From Lanius collurio (lineage: Eukaryota; Chordata; Aves; Passeriformes; Laniidae): 64,000 nt of DNA. The notes beneath the pieces were generated by a model. It was not told the DNA's origin. It saw only the letters and a program-made list of their open reading frames with translations, and ran no database searches. Within the stretch, counting starts at the first letter, position 1, and each line of letters starts with the position of its first letter. Below are positions 25,260 through 37,700 of this stretch, piece after piece. A program made the translations under genes and the position numbers. The stretch covers positions 38,293,230 through 38,357,229 of the forward strand of contig JACBWW010000004.1 of NCBI GenBank assembly GCA_020086605.1, in the 5' to 3' direction.

Positions 25260-26380
25260 ATGCAAGGAGAGGAAGCCGTATTCCTCTATGCAAGCCTCAC
25301 CTACACATCTGGCAGTGTAGGTGTGTGATCCTCAGGCACCAGTCAGCTGGTGGGAACAGCACAGCCTGTGTGGGCCAGGACCCAGACATTTGCTGCAGGG
25401 ACATGCTCCCCTCTTCCATTGCTGCCAGAGGGATGTGGGAGACACCATTCCCCTCACCTGTGCAGCTGTCAGAAGTGCAGTCTGAGACTGGCCCACTGGT
25501 CTTGGTGATTTAGCCCAGGTGCCCAACTTGGGACACGGGGCAGCCTTGTTCCCCACCGTGTTAGTTCCCAGCTCGAAAGTTGTGCAAAGCAGAACAGACA
25601 CAATGCAGGGAGAAAAATGAAAGCCCATCACAAATATTGTCCACAAGTAACTGAGGAACTGAGCACAAATCTGGGAGAGTCTTGCCAATCACCCCTGAAT
25701 CTCATCCTTGTCTCTTGGTAAAAAATATCTTCAGAGGTTTTCTTTCAGAAAGTCTACTTGATGAGTCTACAATCAAAATTAGCACTCTGCCACTAGTGTT
25801 TCCAGGTGCTTCTAAGGTTTCCCAAAAAAATACACTGAAATAGAAAATCACTCTGCAATCTCATTCTTACTTGCAAATTTCCGTCTGCTCTTTCCTCCCA
25901 CACACAGAAAAGTCAGAACACAGAAATTGCAGTTGGGAAAGTGGACTTGGACCACATGCAGGAGCCTAAGTGTGTGCAGGAGATTCCCAGACCACTGCCT
26001 TGGGTGACATCTGCAATTTTACCTAAGGCAGACTCCTATATTGAAAATATGCTAATACATAAACATACAGTTCTGCTGACAAAAACAGATCTTATATTGT
26101 TCCTCAAGGAAATACTGAAATAATTTCACCTTTGTTAGGTCAATTTCAGGCATAAGAGGGGAAGTCTAACTGAAAAGCTCATCATTACAAGACTTTAGCT
26201 GTCAATGCTCTTTAGCAATCACTTTTCTGAAGAAAGCAGCAACCAGATTGTTCCCTAGGCACAAACACGAAGTTAATACCAAAACCGTTCACCGTAGGAG
26301 CACCCTTGCTGCACAACAGCTTTGGCACGAGTACATCCCCGGACATCTCCTAGGCAGCGGAAAAGGAGTGTAAACCTCTC

Positions 26381-26530
26381 CCCGGCGGGGAGCGGAGGGG
26401 AGCGGGTGTCCCGGAGCCCCGTCCCGCAGGGCGCGGTGCCGGCGGGCGATGCCGCTGCAGGCAGCAGTTGCCTGGCAACTCCCGGCTCCAGCCGCATCCT
26501 GAGCTGCTCTGCGCGCCTGCCTCCTCCAGC
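26381..26530. promoter_or_regulatory. Short CpG-rich island, candidate promoter or first exon
   Basis: The only strongly GC-rich stretch of the window. I count 18 CpGs in the 180 bp from 26341 to 26520, and about 82% GC in 26401-26460, against AT-rich surroundings. GC-box-like GGGAGCGGAGGGGAGCGGG wording is present at about 26388-26408, and a perfect RFX X-box lies at 26467-26479. In vertebrates such islands usually mark transcription starts. Downstream on the plus strand there is a weak TTTTAAG at about 26551. Direction and transcript are not determinable: I see no clear coding start followed by a good splice donor. It could be an alternative or non-coding RNA promoter, or an orphan island. 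A 159-residue plus-strand frame (26322-26801) is the longest in the window but is of low-complexity Pro/Ser/Arg composition, as GC-rich non-coding DNA gives. Confidence 0.6.
26467..26479. promoter_or_regulatory. Perfect RFX-type X-box inverted repeat
   Basis: GTTGCCTGGCAAC is two perfect half-sites with a 1-base spacer, fitting the published RFX consensus GTNRCC-N(0-3)-RGYAAC. RFX factors drive ciliary and some neuronal and immune genes. Position inside the CpG-rich stretch supports a regulatory role; binding is inferred. Confidence 0.6.
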
Positions 26531-26800
26531 CACCCCACCCACCCGCTGCATTTTAAGCAGAAGACAATTCTTGCCTCATCGACAGCACAGCCCGTTAAAG
26601 ATTCCCAGTAAACAAAAACTCAGACAAACTAAATCAAACGCGGGAAAAAGTCAAGCTAAGACACACTGCACGTCTCTGTCTCCCCGGCCTCCACTTTGGA
26701 GACACTGCCATTTGAAGCGGGACTCAGTGCTGGAATGGGGGCTCAGTGCATTGTGCTGGCATTTTCTCTTGGAACCAGAGGTTTGCAGGCCAGCTGACTA

Positions 26801-29800
26801 ATTAGAGCCGCAGCACAAGGAAGGAGCAGTCCTGAAATAACAGGCAGGGTGGATAAGCATGCACTTGGGATTTAGAGTTAATATCCCCTGGAAGAAATTA
26901 AATCTTGTTTGAGTGAGCAGGTAGCCAGATCATGATGGGAAGGGGGGAGTTTGGCATATAAGAATAGTCTGGTGAATCATGCTGAGAAATTAATAGATTT
27001 TTTTAAAGTACTCCACCACAAAAAGGACTAAACACCTTCCTCTGATGAAATAGGGAGAAAACTACTGTTAAAAATCTGACACAGGGAAAAAGAATGCTTA
27101 ACAGCTAGGAGGAAGGCTGTGAAACTGTGATATAATAGCTCCACTGAATGTTATATAAAGATTTACTATCTACTAGGCATGAAGCTAACTGATTTAATGC
27201 AAACTTCAGTTCCATGTGATTGCTAGCAGATAATGACATATCCTGAGGTAGAAGAATTTGAAACCTTTTTCAAATCACTCATGGACCATCTGCATGTGCA
27301 TCTCTCTGATACATGCCCTGAGTTTGCCATATTGCAGTTAGTCTTTTTTTTTTTGCCTTTTATTCCTTTTTTCTCATTCTGCTTTACTAAAAGGAGAGAG
27401 CAGATTACTTTTATGAAGTTAGACTTTCAGAGTGATTTTAAAAGTTTTAGAGGGATCAGCTTTCTCATCATTTTTTTCAAAAAATAACTTCCTTGGCAGG
27501 TGCACACACAAAAACTTCCCTTCTGTCCCCCCCCCGCCCCCCCAAAACAAAACAAAGCAAACACACAAAACAACTCTTTTCTTATGCAAGTATCTTGAGG
27601 ACCAAATATTAAAAAATTTTTGGCCCTCAGATTTTGAAAAGAAATTAATTGATTTCCTAGAGTCCAAGGGGAAATATCATTGCAGACAGAGGCAGAAAAT
27701 TCAGTGCCAGTGCCCAGCAGCATTATACATTGTAGTTTCTCATCCACAGGAGGACCCTGGACCCTGTATTATTGAGATGGCTGGATAATGTGATACTCTA
27801 TTGTCCATGAAGACCAGCTTTTAAGTGCTCTGCATAATGTTTCATAAAATATTTTCATTGGGTAGGTTATGTTCTGCTAAGGTTCAAAAGCAGAAGTATC
27901 AGGCAAACCCTATCAGATGGAGCTGCTGCTGCATTCTGCCCAAGTCTGGCACTGTTTACAGACTTAGTGAACAGTGGGCTCCTGGAAGCTCCTTTCATTG
28001 ACTCACTATGACATTGGGACAGACTTTTGATCTTATTTTCCTCCCTTGTTAAAACAAGGATGATTATGTTTGTCTTCACCATGGGGCATTAATTAAAGTT
28101 TGTTTCTAAAGAGCTTTAACATCGAGGAGCAAATGGTAGAATCCACTGGATTTATTGGTGAGATTCTTAGTTCACAGTCAGCAAACAGTGAATGACCATG
28201 TAATGTCAGAGATCCTCACTCAGCAAGCTCCTTCAGCACTGCAAGGTCCATAAGACTACAAGAGGCTTTATGGATATGAATGGTCCCACCAATAGACATG
28301 CACACAACCGAGCTGTGACAAGTCAAAATGATATAGCTTCCAATTAGAGCCCAGAAACAGTGCCCCAAGTCAGATTCTGTATAATGGTTTTACAAGTGAC
28401 CTTTGGGGGTAGTTTGCTGCATGACTGCTGAGAGAATGTTACTCGGGGAGGCTGTGAAATGAATGGCAGTACACAGGATAGAAACTGTAATTAGTTCGCT
28501 CTACACTTCTCTTCTGTGAATACCAAAGTTTAGAGGCACCCATTAGTTTTACAGGGCTTTAGTTAGTCCTTCAGCTGGTCCAGTTTAGCATAATCCACAT
28601 GATTATGTTGCTGCTGAGACTTCTTTGTTAATGCAAAATCCTGCAGCTTTTAAAAACTGACCTCAGAAGGAAAGCCATGGTATATTTGAAGGATACAGAC
28701 AGCTGTACCCTGCTTAAAAAGCACTCAGACATTTTGACAATGTTTTCAAAGCAGGCTCTGTGAAGAATTGTAATGGAGCAGAGGAAGTGGGAAATAACAT
28801 AGTCTTACATATCACTGACTGTGAAATACAGATTGAATTGGGAATTAGTTGAGGATTTGGGTGGTTTCTGTGAACTACTTCAAAGTGGTTTATGATAACC
28901 AAAGTATTTCCATTGAGAAGAACTGGTAGTTATATCCTATGTATCCCAGTGAAAAGAAAATATGTTGTATTCTCATTGTATTTTTAAGATTTTCCTTACT
29001 GCAGGAGTTTTTGGGCCTTGCTTTATGGAAGGAAGGAAGTTTCTGGGCTGCAGGTTGTCTTCAGCAGGTATTCTGTTCACACCACAAGCATAAGTCACTT
29101 GAGACCTTTACAGTGGCCTTTATGGAATCTCTGTATTTCTTTAAAGCTTTTCCAAATCACAGTGAACATTGAATATTTTGAAATTCACCTTTACAAGACC
29201 AGTGCAGTACTTTGACTTCTCAAGATATTTCTCCTGTGATGTTTACATGAATTTAAACAATTAAGGAAATTTCTAAGGAGCAGGCATTTATATGAATATA
29301 TTTGTACACGCAGAGCAGTTCCATTTTGATTTTCTCTGTTCATTTATAAATCTCTTGTAATCTCAGACTCAAAAATTTATGAGGTAGATGTGAGATCTTC
29401 TTTTCTATATCTGCAGTACAAATCCTGATCAGGGCATCTGTGCTCTAACTCAGTGTAATTATTCAGTGGGATAATGTTTTCTTCAGAAGTGGTTTTGGCT
29501 GCTAGGTTGGTGTGGGATCAGAAGTCAGCAGCAGACCCCATTCTCTTGTGGAATCTGCAGAAAAAGCATGCAGATTCTTTTGAGTAGAAAATATAGGCAG
29601 AAGTGAGGTGGTTATTGCCCAAGTCTTGACAGATAGAAGGTAACTCCTACACACTGCCAAATTTGCTGTGCTGTACTTGAAGGGCTAAAGAGTCTATATG
29701 TATTACAGGCTTTAAAAGGTGTGAATGTGACCATGAGAAAGCCAAAAATTTCTTGGCACAGAAACCACCTCAATAAAAAACATGAGGGATATCTGAATTA

Positions 29801-32150
29801 GTGTGAGCTACTTAAGATTATTTGGCTTTACGTGAATATTTTTCTAAATGTTAGGAGATTAATCCTGAATCACCTCATTGTTCCTGAGAACCCAAATAGG
29901 ATTTAATATCTTATCAAACTATATTGCCAAAATGGATAAAAATAACAATTAGTAATGGTTATTGTTGCTGTGATAAATGGGTAAATTTCAATAGTCTTCC
30001 CTATATTTTTTAAGAACCACTGTGCTCTGTAGCATTCTGATACACATCTTTTGTACTTCTCTCCCTCCAGTAAAGCATTTTTTAAACAAAAGGTATTTTA
30101 TACAACTGCATTAGTTCAGAAATGAGGCTGCAATACATTAAATTCAGATTTTAAATTTTCCAGAGAATACAGAGATTGAGGTCTTTTATGGTCATTAGTC
30201 AGAGGCAATTTGCACAATCGTTCTGTTGAGTAGAGATTCTGAGCAAGAATGGGAACCTCTGTTTCAGTAATACCTTTAGCATATGAAATATATCCCAGGG
30301 AATTCTTTCCTTGTCCCTTCAGCTTTGCACACTGTTAGCTTGTTTCTCTTGGATAAGTGCACAAGAAATCTATAAACCTCATTATTTAGCCCTAGAAATA
30401 AACATTATACTTTGGTACTTGAGTTACTCTAAAGATTTCCCAGCCATCTTGGGGGAATTGCATTGTAAAAGGTCTCTAAATAGGATGCCAGGCTTGTAAC
30501 TTGCAATAGGAATAACAGAAGTCTACTCTTCTCTTCCCAAATCTGGAATCTAAAGTGACAACCAGCATAATTTGAAGCAGGTTAAGGAAGGCACTCAGTC
30601 ACTTCATCAATAAAAATCTCTACCCTGGTAATTCCATCACAGTTCTTAGGCAAATGGCTTTTCATACTACTATCTGGGGATAGAAAAAACAGGTACGAGC
30701 CAAGTATTTCTTTGTGTCACAGAATATCTTTCTTTGTTTATCTCTCCTAGTACATCTAAAGCTCATCAGTTTTACTAGTCCTTTAAAATGATGCACTATT
30801 TGTGCTGCCCTTTCTCTCAATTGGACAGTGCATAATTTTCACTTGGTCTATCTTCCCTATGAAGCTGCTGGTGTTGGTGTAAGATGTCCACTACCTGGGG
30901 CAAGACAGGCTGTCTTCCCATTTTCATGCTGTATATTTGTACACAATTGTGACCCCCGTCTGTTCCAGAAAGGATTCCAGAATTGTGATAAATATTCCAG
31001 TAGAGTGTACTAATTTAGTGTTGCAGCTCTTTCCAGGAAATGTTCAAATTCAGAATGTTATACTCAAATGAAAGACAGGAAAGGAGAGAAGAAAGTATTG
31101 TTTTATTTGAGCTGTGCAGATTTGAAGGAGTAAACTTTCTGTTGGTCCAAAGTGTCATTGACAGACAACTAACCTTACTAAATCTGACAGAGGCAGTTCA
31201 TAATTTACATTTCAACCTGTTTTCTGATTTTGGAAGTTCTTAATTTCTGAAGATAAGCAATTTTTTTCATTATTCAAATTTTTCAGAGAGATGATATGTG
31301 AAGAACTTCCTGTGTAAATAAAGAGTCCAGTTGTGACCTTCTGATCAAAGCAGACTGATCTGTGAGTTAACTGTGTGAGTTAATTAAAGTAGATCCCTCA
31401 AATCACCTGCTGATCAAAATGGAAGAATTTAAGGACAAAAGAAATTTCACATAACATAAATACTATATTGCTTTCTAGGTGACACTGCACTCCCTTGTGA
31501 GAATTTCAGCTACCTGACTCTTGACTATTGGCTATCTGATGTAATTTAATTACATCTTTACAGATTAATCTGCTCATAATATTTTGCTGTACCTAAGTAA
31601 AGCAAAAGAGTTAGGTGACTGGGAGAGGATTTCAAAGAGCAAAAATGAGCAGTCACAAACAAGTGGAACAGAGAGAATGAACCCCTTTCCTGGCCTGGAA
31701 TCAGCCAATACTCCCACAGGCTTTATGATAGAGTCTGCTGTAGTTCCTTACACCATAAAAAATGAACAGTGAGCATAAGGATCATTGAGCTTTGAACTTT
31801 CCCAGTGAGCTGCAATTGTAGAAATATAAGGCATTTGCACAAGCCCTCAGAAGGGGAATTGTTGACTCAGTGGTGAGAGAGCTCCATGGCTTACAGGCTG
31901 GGCCATAAATTCAGGGAAAATATAGGAAATGGGGTTAAAAAAATAATGCTAAGTATTGTGTATCTGAATTGAAGAAAGATTTGGTGAGCTGGTGGCCTGT
32001 GTCTAAAAATGCATGGTGTCAAGAGACTTTGGGGAAGATAGACAACTTTTATACAATGTAATCATGTAGCACAGTAGCAGACAAGAAATGGAATCAGTGA
32101 AACCCAGGGCTCTTCTGATTTGGTCTTGGTTAAAAGTCCTCTTTCCAGAT
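26801..32150. other. Non-coding stretch, no genes recognised
   Basis: About 5.3 kb of AT-rich DNA, with a C-rich tract at 27527-27543. Frames at 27419-27788 on both strands overlap that tract and are chance frames. No downstream exon of the 26.4-kb island could be identified. Confidence 0.5.
27527..27543. repeat. C-rich tract (C9-G-C7)
   Basis: Seventeen bases, all C except one G at 27536, followed by an A/C-rich stretch (AAAACAAAACAAAGC). Low-complexity DNA. Confidence 0.9.
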
Positions 32151-32210
32151 GGAGATTGGACCAGATGACCTCCAAGGTTCTCATTTAACCAGATATCAAA
32201 TTATTCTGTT
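32151..32210 (+). mobile_element. CR1: CR1 3' terminal fragment, plus orientation
   Basis: GGAGATTGGACCAGATGACC then TCCAAGGTTCTCATTTAACC and ATTATTCTGTT match the last ~60 bp of CR1 (GGTTGGACTAGATGACC...-type wording ending before the ATTCTATG tail). The tail itself is lost, so the copy is old. Confidence 0.75.
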
Positions 32211-35200
32211 AATTAAGCACAAAGAATGGCTGAACATCATTGTTCCTAAGTAGGTCTATTAACTTATTGCTAAGATGTGTGAAGTACAACAGAGTATTTT
32301 CTTCTTTCTCCATTGTGCACTTTGGGATGAAAAGAAAAATTTGTGGCAGTCACAGTGGCATTAAGGAAAATCACAATCCCAGATTTTGCATAACCCACCT
32401 TTAAAACCTGCCCAAGGAGGACACTGCTGTTTCTAACTCCCTTTAAAGTCTTTTCTGGTCACCTTACTTGACATTGGGGGAAATGGAAGACACAAAACTA
32501 AAGTGGTTAATAAAAAAGAAGAAATCCCAGGCTTAATGGGCCTAATAGAGAAGTCAGTGACTGAATAATCACCAAGACAACTACAAATTACCTTTCAAAG
32601 CAGAAAAGTGGATTGCATTGCAGTGCCTTGCGTTGTATTGGAGCCTATCCTTCAACAGGCCATCTTTGCACCTCCTTTTCCATTTCCACTACTCTGTTTA
32701 TTTACCACACATTTTTATGCACTGATGAGTACAGTCATCTGGGTTTAAAGATATCCAAGTGTTTTTACATAATGTCCAGTTACTCTTTTCTAAAACTTTT
32801 ATAATCAGCTTAGGTCTGCTAAATGATACTGATTAGACAACCTTAATGTCTGCTGTTATCTTAATTCTCTGTAGAGCAGACAACTGCCTTGAGGGAGGAT
32901 ATAATAATATGTCTCTACCTATTTATGCCAATTTGGCTTGCAGCCTAAAACTTCCTTAGATAACAATTTAGAGTCAGATCTTCAAAATTAAGCCAACAGA
33001 TTTGTAAGCACCTATACTTAAGCTTGTCTCCAATTAAAAAAGTTTAGCAAACAGAACAGTTTTACAAGAGGATCTTCAGAGGTAAAAATGAGTGATAGGT
33101 ACCCAGCTTACAGTGGAAGACTTGATTAGAGCTGCTTGTTATTAGCTTCTGTTTAAGCCTTTGAAAATCTCTTCCTTTACAGCCTAGTTCCAGCTGCCAG
33201 TTTTTATTTACACTTGTGCCTGCTCCCCTCTGAATGCTAGAGCAAAAGTCCTGTGCTGAGATTGAATAAATCAGAAGTGATAATCAATTTTCAGGCAGGG
33301 CAGTATGACTTGGACGGATTGAATTCACATGCCTGGAGGGAGATTTACAGTAGTTCCATCACAATTTTCTTTCATCAAGAAAGCAAGTAAAGAGCTTGCA
33401 AAGAGCTTGCAAAGAGAATGGCAAAAGGCTGTGTGCAGATGTGCCTGTTCATTCACACTGTCAGCATTCCTGGTTCTGTAGTCTGTGCCAAACAGACTTG
33501 GGAAGGGCAGGCAATCCTGCTCCAGACTGCCTGCTCACAAAAGACTTTCTACCATTAGGACCCTATTTCCCACATTCTGTCAAGCAGGAAAACTAATTAA
33601 TTCCCAGTTTATCATCCTCTGAAGATGTTTTAAATTACCAGCTAAACACTTTCACCATATCTAACATTACACAATCAAACTACAAGAGCAATGATATCCG
33701 AAATGCACAGTAAGAGTCAGTCAGACAGTAGCTGCCTGGGTTCCTACTGCTCTTTATAAAATGCACTGAAAATAAAATAAGCAGTAAAGGTCTGACATTT
33801 TTCCTCTGCTGGTGAATATACAGCTGCCAATACACCTACTCTAGACTTCCTTTTTGTGTTTATTTATTCTTTTTCTGTCTTGGTGGACCCTTAAGAGGTT
33901 CAGAGTTGGAGTCAGATACAGTCACTTAATGGTCATTGAATAAGTTAAATCTATATTAACATATGGTCTAAACAAATTTAAACAGCCAGTGGGAAGATTT
34001 TTATGTAAATAAGTGCATTGATACATTGTGTTTTCAGACTATCCATCAAGACAGAAAGATGAATGAACACAACCATTTTCATGCTCATAACACAACAGGT
34101 AACTTATTTAGGACAAAAAAATGTGGTACAAAAAAAGAGATTTATTGTGTGACTAAAATTAAAATTAAATTCCTCTTAACATATTTATGTAGATGTAGCT
34201 GAAACATTCTGATTAAAGATAAATCAGAGGCCTTTGGCATTTTCTAGGCATATCATTCCAATATTCTCCTGCTGTAAATTTAGTGCTTACAAGACATTAA
34301 TGCCAGTTCAGTTTTCAGGACAGTCTCTGTGAACTATTTTTGCTCAGCAGGTAGTAAGGATTTGCATCTATATTTCAAATATTCTTCTATCTCATTACCA
34401 ACTTCTTATTTCTTTATGACTTATACCACTATTAAATCTGTCTTGCACTAGAAGAAATGTGATTTCAAAAAAGAAAATTCTGTGTAATGAACATTTTTCA
34501 TAATCTTTATTGGTTTTTCTCTCTTGTGACTTTTTTCTTGAGGAACTGGATGAAAGAATGACATGGCATGCTCAATCAAAAAATTTCAAAAAAAAAGGAA
34601 AAAAAGAGACTTTTCTAAAAATCAAGCATTTTAAAAGAGTTTTAAAATATTGGGGTGCTTCTCTCAAATATGATACTCCATGTTAAGTTGTAGCACTATT
34701 TGTTCTGTTGCCTTCCTTTGGTTCAACTGAGATCTTTAAATAATATATGTACACTGAGAAGTACGTTTGCTTGGGTAAGTTAATTTGTAAGAGTTGTAAT
34801 CAGTACAAATTCAGCAAGTGCTTTTTGTAATATGGCTGGATGCAATGAAGTGATTTGGTATTCATGCAGATGTCACTTGTAATTTCAGAGCTGTTACACT
34901 GTAATTTTGTAGCACTTAATAGAAATTATGGTGGTGGCAATTTTGTCACTGTAGGTAAGGGGCTCTCAGGGCTTCTCTCGTAAATTTCCAGCTCCCTCTT
35001 TTCAGGTGTTTATGATACAGCCTAAAGTTAAAACCATCAGCCTAATAAAATCAGGTTATAATTGATCAAACTCTGAAGAAGAGATGGACCCAAGCAGCAA
35101 CATTTTAAACCTTTAGTTCAAGTAAAAATGATGACATTTTTGGTTCAATCTGTGATAGACGCAGAATTTCATATCTACACTAGGTTTTTTTGAACCTCTC

Positions 35201-37379
35201 TGCATCATCTTAAACCCCCCTCCTCTCAGCACACAGTGTTCCAGTACAATGGAATGCTAGCCAAAGTTTGCTAGCCAGAGCTGGTCGCAGTTTGGATTTC
35301 TAATCCTTCAGCTTCTCTTTTGAAAACCTTTTTCATTTTGATCTTTATAATACCCCCCATTTCTTCTGTGGAAAGGAAATAGCATGTTTGTACATTGGCA
35401 TTTTTCTTTTCCTTGAAGAAAAGGTATTGAGGAAAAGAAAACACCTATTCAGATAGAAAAGAGTTCAGCTGTATAACAAGAAAAAGGAAATGCAGTATTT
35501 ATACTTGGCATTCAACCTTTAGCTTTTTGACCTGGTGTTGCAGGTGAGCTAGAAAAGCAGCAGGAGAGAGAGGAGGGTTTCACCACATTTTGATTCACTT
35601 GTTTCCATGCCTCTGGGCTGTTTGCAGCCGCTTCAGATCTTATGTGAAGGCTAAGCTCTGCAGTACAAATAAGCTCTTAACATATGGTCTGCTCCTTGTG
35701 CCCTGTAAAAGCAAGGTTCTGCAGAAAAAAAAGATAATTTTATAGTTTGTGACACACCAGAAGATCTTTTATATCCACTGCAAAGCAGAGGAAATGAAAG
35801 ATGTTCTACACTGCTCATGCCATGCATTTGTATTCTCAGTTGGAGAATCAAGTAAATAATTTAGTTCAGCCATCTCTTTTGAGATTAGTAACCAATAAGC
35901 ACTGAACAGATGAGGCTAGAAAGAAATTTCTGATGCATTTTACCTACTCAAGCAATCATTAAATACCAATTTTTGATTTATTATCAGCTTAATTGAAATA
36001 TTTGCGAAAGCTATGAAAGATTTTCCACTCTGTTGTCGCTCGGTAGAAAAATAAGAGTCGTAAGAATTTGCTGGAAGTCGTACATATATGCTCATATAAG
36101 TTTCTCAAGTACATAATAAAAGAGTTAAGGGCCTCCTGAAGTGCTGTTCTGGTTTAAAGAGGATTGTGTGCAAAATAGAGTTTTAGACAGAAGCACGAGT
36201 TTTTTAATTCTTTTTCTGTTTTGACAGCACTGGCTTGTCACACCACATTCCCATGAGATTTTAAAAGTTTCCAAACTAAACATGAAGAGTACATCCAGTT
36301 TGAAGTTTCACGTGACCCAGAATCAAACCTCTTTTCTTATAGTATTCAAGTCTGATGAAATATAGGGTCATTTCCAGATTTAAAATATCAATCAAATAGC
36401 ACTCTGCTCATGTTCTATCAGTTCCTGGCCCTGGATGGAAATAAGCTACTCAGCTGGGTGTCATTTTTCCTGAACAGGTTCGTAGAGAGTCCTGAGGCAT
36501 TCCACCAGAAAAGATTTTTGTCAGGCTGTGACTGGGGATTTTGAGCCAGGTGAGCAACATACAACTTTTTAATTAATATCTACCATTACACAATAAGAAA
36601 AGAAATACACTAATCTTTAATAATGTTTTAATTCAAGCAGGTCTTATTGCTATTCAGCATAATTGGTAGATAAGATGCAAGAAAGCTCTACAAGAAATGC
36701 TGTACTGTGCTCTTCGTTAATCTCCATTTATGCCACTCAGACTTAAATTCTTTGCTCTATAATAATCTGCATTTATGTTTTACATTTCCGGAGTCAAGTT
36801 AAATTCTATCATGGATTCTAATTTTACAACATGTTTTGAAGAGAAAAACTGTACATATAAATATATTCCTTCTGCTGAAAGGTCTGTTACAGCGAACTAC
36901 CTTTGCATGGCAAAGAATTCAAAAATTGCTCAGAAGGTAAAGTAGTTTCTTCTTCTTTCTTCTTTGCTGTCCTCCTACATTTCTTTCTAGCATAAATCCA
37001 ATGGAAAAAGACTGAAAATATTGAGAATTGAAACCTGATTTCAGTGACACAATGGGATTCATCTTCAGAAAATGATTTGAATGCATCTTCCACAGGGGAT
37101 TTAATGTGAAAAGTAATTGCATGAGGTCTTATTCAAGTTAAAGCATATGGGATGGCCCAGAAGATTAGCAAACTGCCAGTGTGTTGGCTGATCTGTTCAG
37201 GGACATACTGGTCCAAGCTCAGAGAAAAATAAAAACCACCCTCACCTGGGCTCTTCTGGTAGAGAAATGGCAGCAAAGAACAAATGTAAGAAGCATTTCT
37301 CACTTCATCATTCATGCTGCTTCTAATCTTCTGCTGCTTCCTCTCCATTTTTCTGATAGTAGGGAACTTGAAGAATCCT
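32211..37379. other. Non-coding stretch, no genes recognised
   Basis: About 5.2 kb of AT-rich DNA. It holds an 11-bp-period repeat (AAAGAGCTTGC, 33389-33416). No exon or repeat family is supported. Confidence 0.5.
33389..33416. repeat. 11-bp tandem repeat, 2.5 copies
   Basis: AAAGAGCTTGC at 33389-33399 and 33400-33410, with a partial third unit AAAGAG. Confidence 0.9.
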
Positions 37380-37700
37380 TTACCCATCTGCACTGCCCCA
37401 TATCCTTCAGGACTGTGGTTTCTGCCAGTGCATGATCACTGCAGCTCAGGCTGTGTCCAGTCCTGATGTCACCAACAAGCTCGCTTGCATTGCTCACCTT
37501 TGGGTCCCGTTTTGTAACCTCTCTTGAAGGGCTGTCTATTACCTGGCTGAGGAAGGTATCCACAGTGAATTCCAGGACTTTTCTGGATTGCCTACAGGTT
37601 TTTGTGCTGCTTTTCCATGAGATGTCAGATTGGTTGAAGGCCCCCAGCAGGATGAGAGACTGTGGGTGCGATGCTTCCTGTAGCTAAGTAAGAAGGTTTC
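37380..37700 (-). mobile_element. CR1: CR1 ORF2 endonuclease-domain fragment, minus orientation
   Basis: Read on the minus strand the segment gives the end of the CR1 AP-type endonuclease: an LLGAFN block (37633-37644), then QSDISWKSST, then QSRKVLEFTVDTFLSQVID and SPSREVTKRDP, and finally LSCSDHALAE (SDH codons at 37432-37440). In working CR1 the first motif is GDFN; here the Asp is Ala, so a metal/catalytic residue is gone, while the SDH triad motif is kept. The homology crosses two frames (37539-37745 and 37312-37563), so there is at least one frameshift. No RT, ORF1 or tail flanks it. The left end is uncertain; the frame at 37133-37393 is not recognisably CR1. Confidence 0.85.

Larger units (their letters stand above)
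23827..26270. other. Non-coding stretch, no genes recognised
   Basis: Contains an A17 run (23925-23941) and a 17-bp tandem duplication (25226-25259). A moderately GC-rich part at 25300-25560 carries a 118-residue minus-strand frame without recognisable similarity; I do not call it a gene. Confidence 0.5.

Noticed and set aside
25332..25688. 118-residue minus-strand open frame
   Set aside because: No recognisable domain and a shadow frame on the plus strand over the same GC-richer segment; no conserved wording seen.
26322..26801. 159-residue plus-strand open frame across the CpG-rich stretch
   Set aside because: Composition is Pro/Ser/Arg-rich as expected from GC-rich DNA, no domain is recognised, and overlapping open frames exist on the other strand.
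29005..29067. Segment between an acceptor-like TTTTCCTTACTGCAG and a donor-like CAG|GTATTC
   Set aside because: The donor is weak and no protein similarity is seen; chance pairs of this quality are common.
37133..37393. 86-residue minus-strand frame considered as a continuation of the CR1 endonuclease fragment
   Set aside because: The wording does not follow CR1 after the SDH motif region, so I ended the element near 37380.
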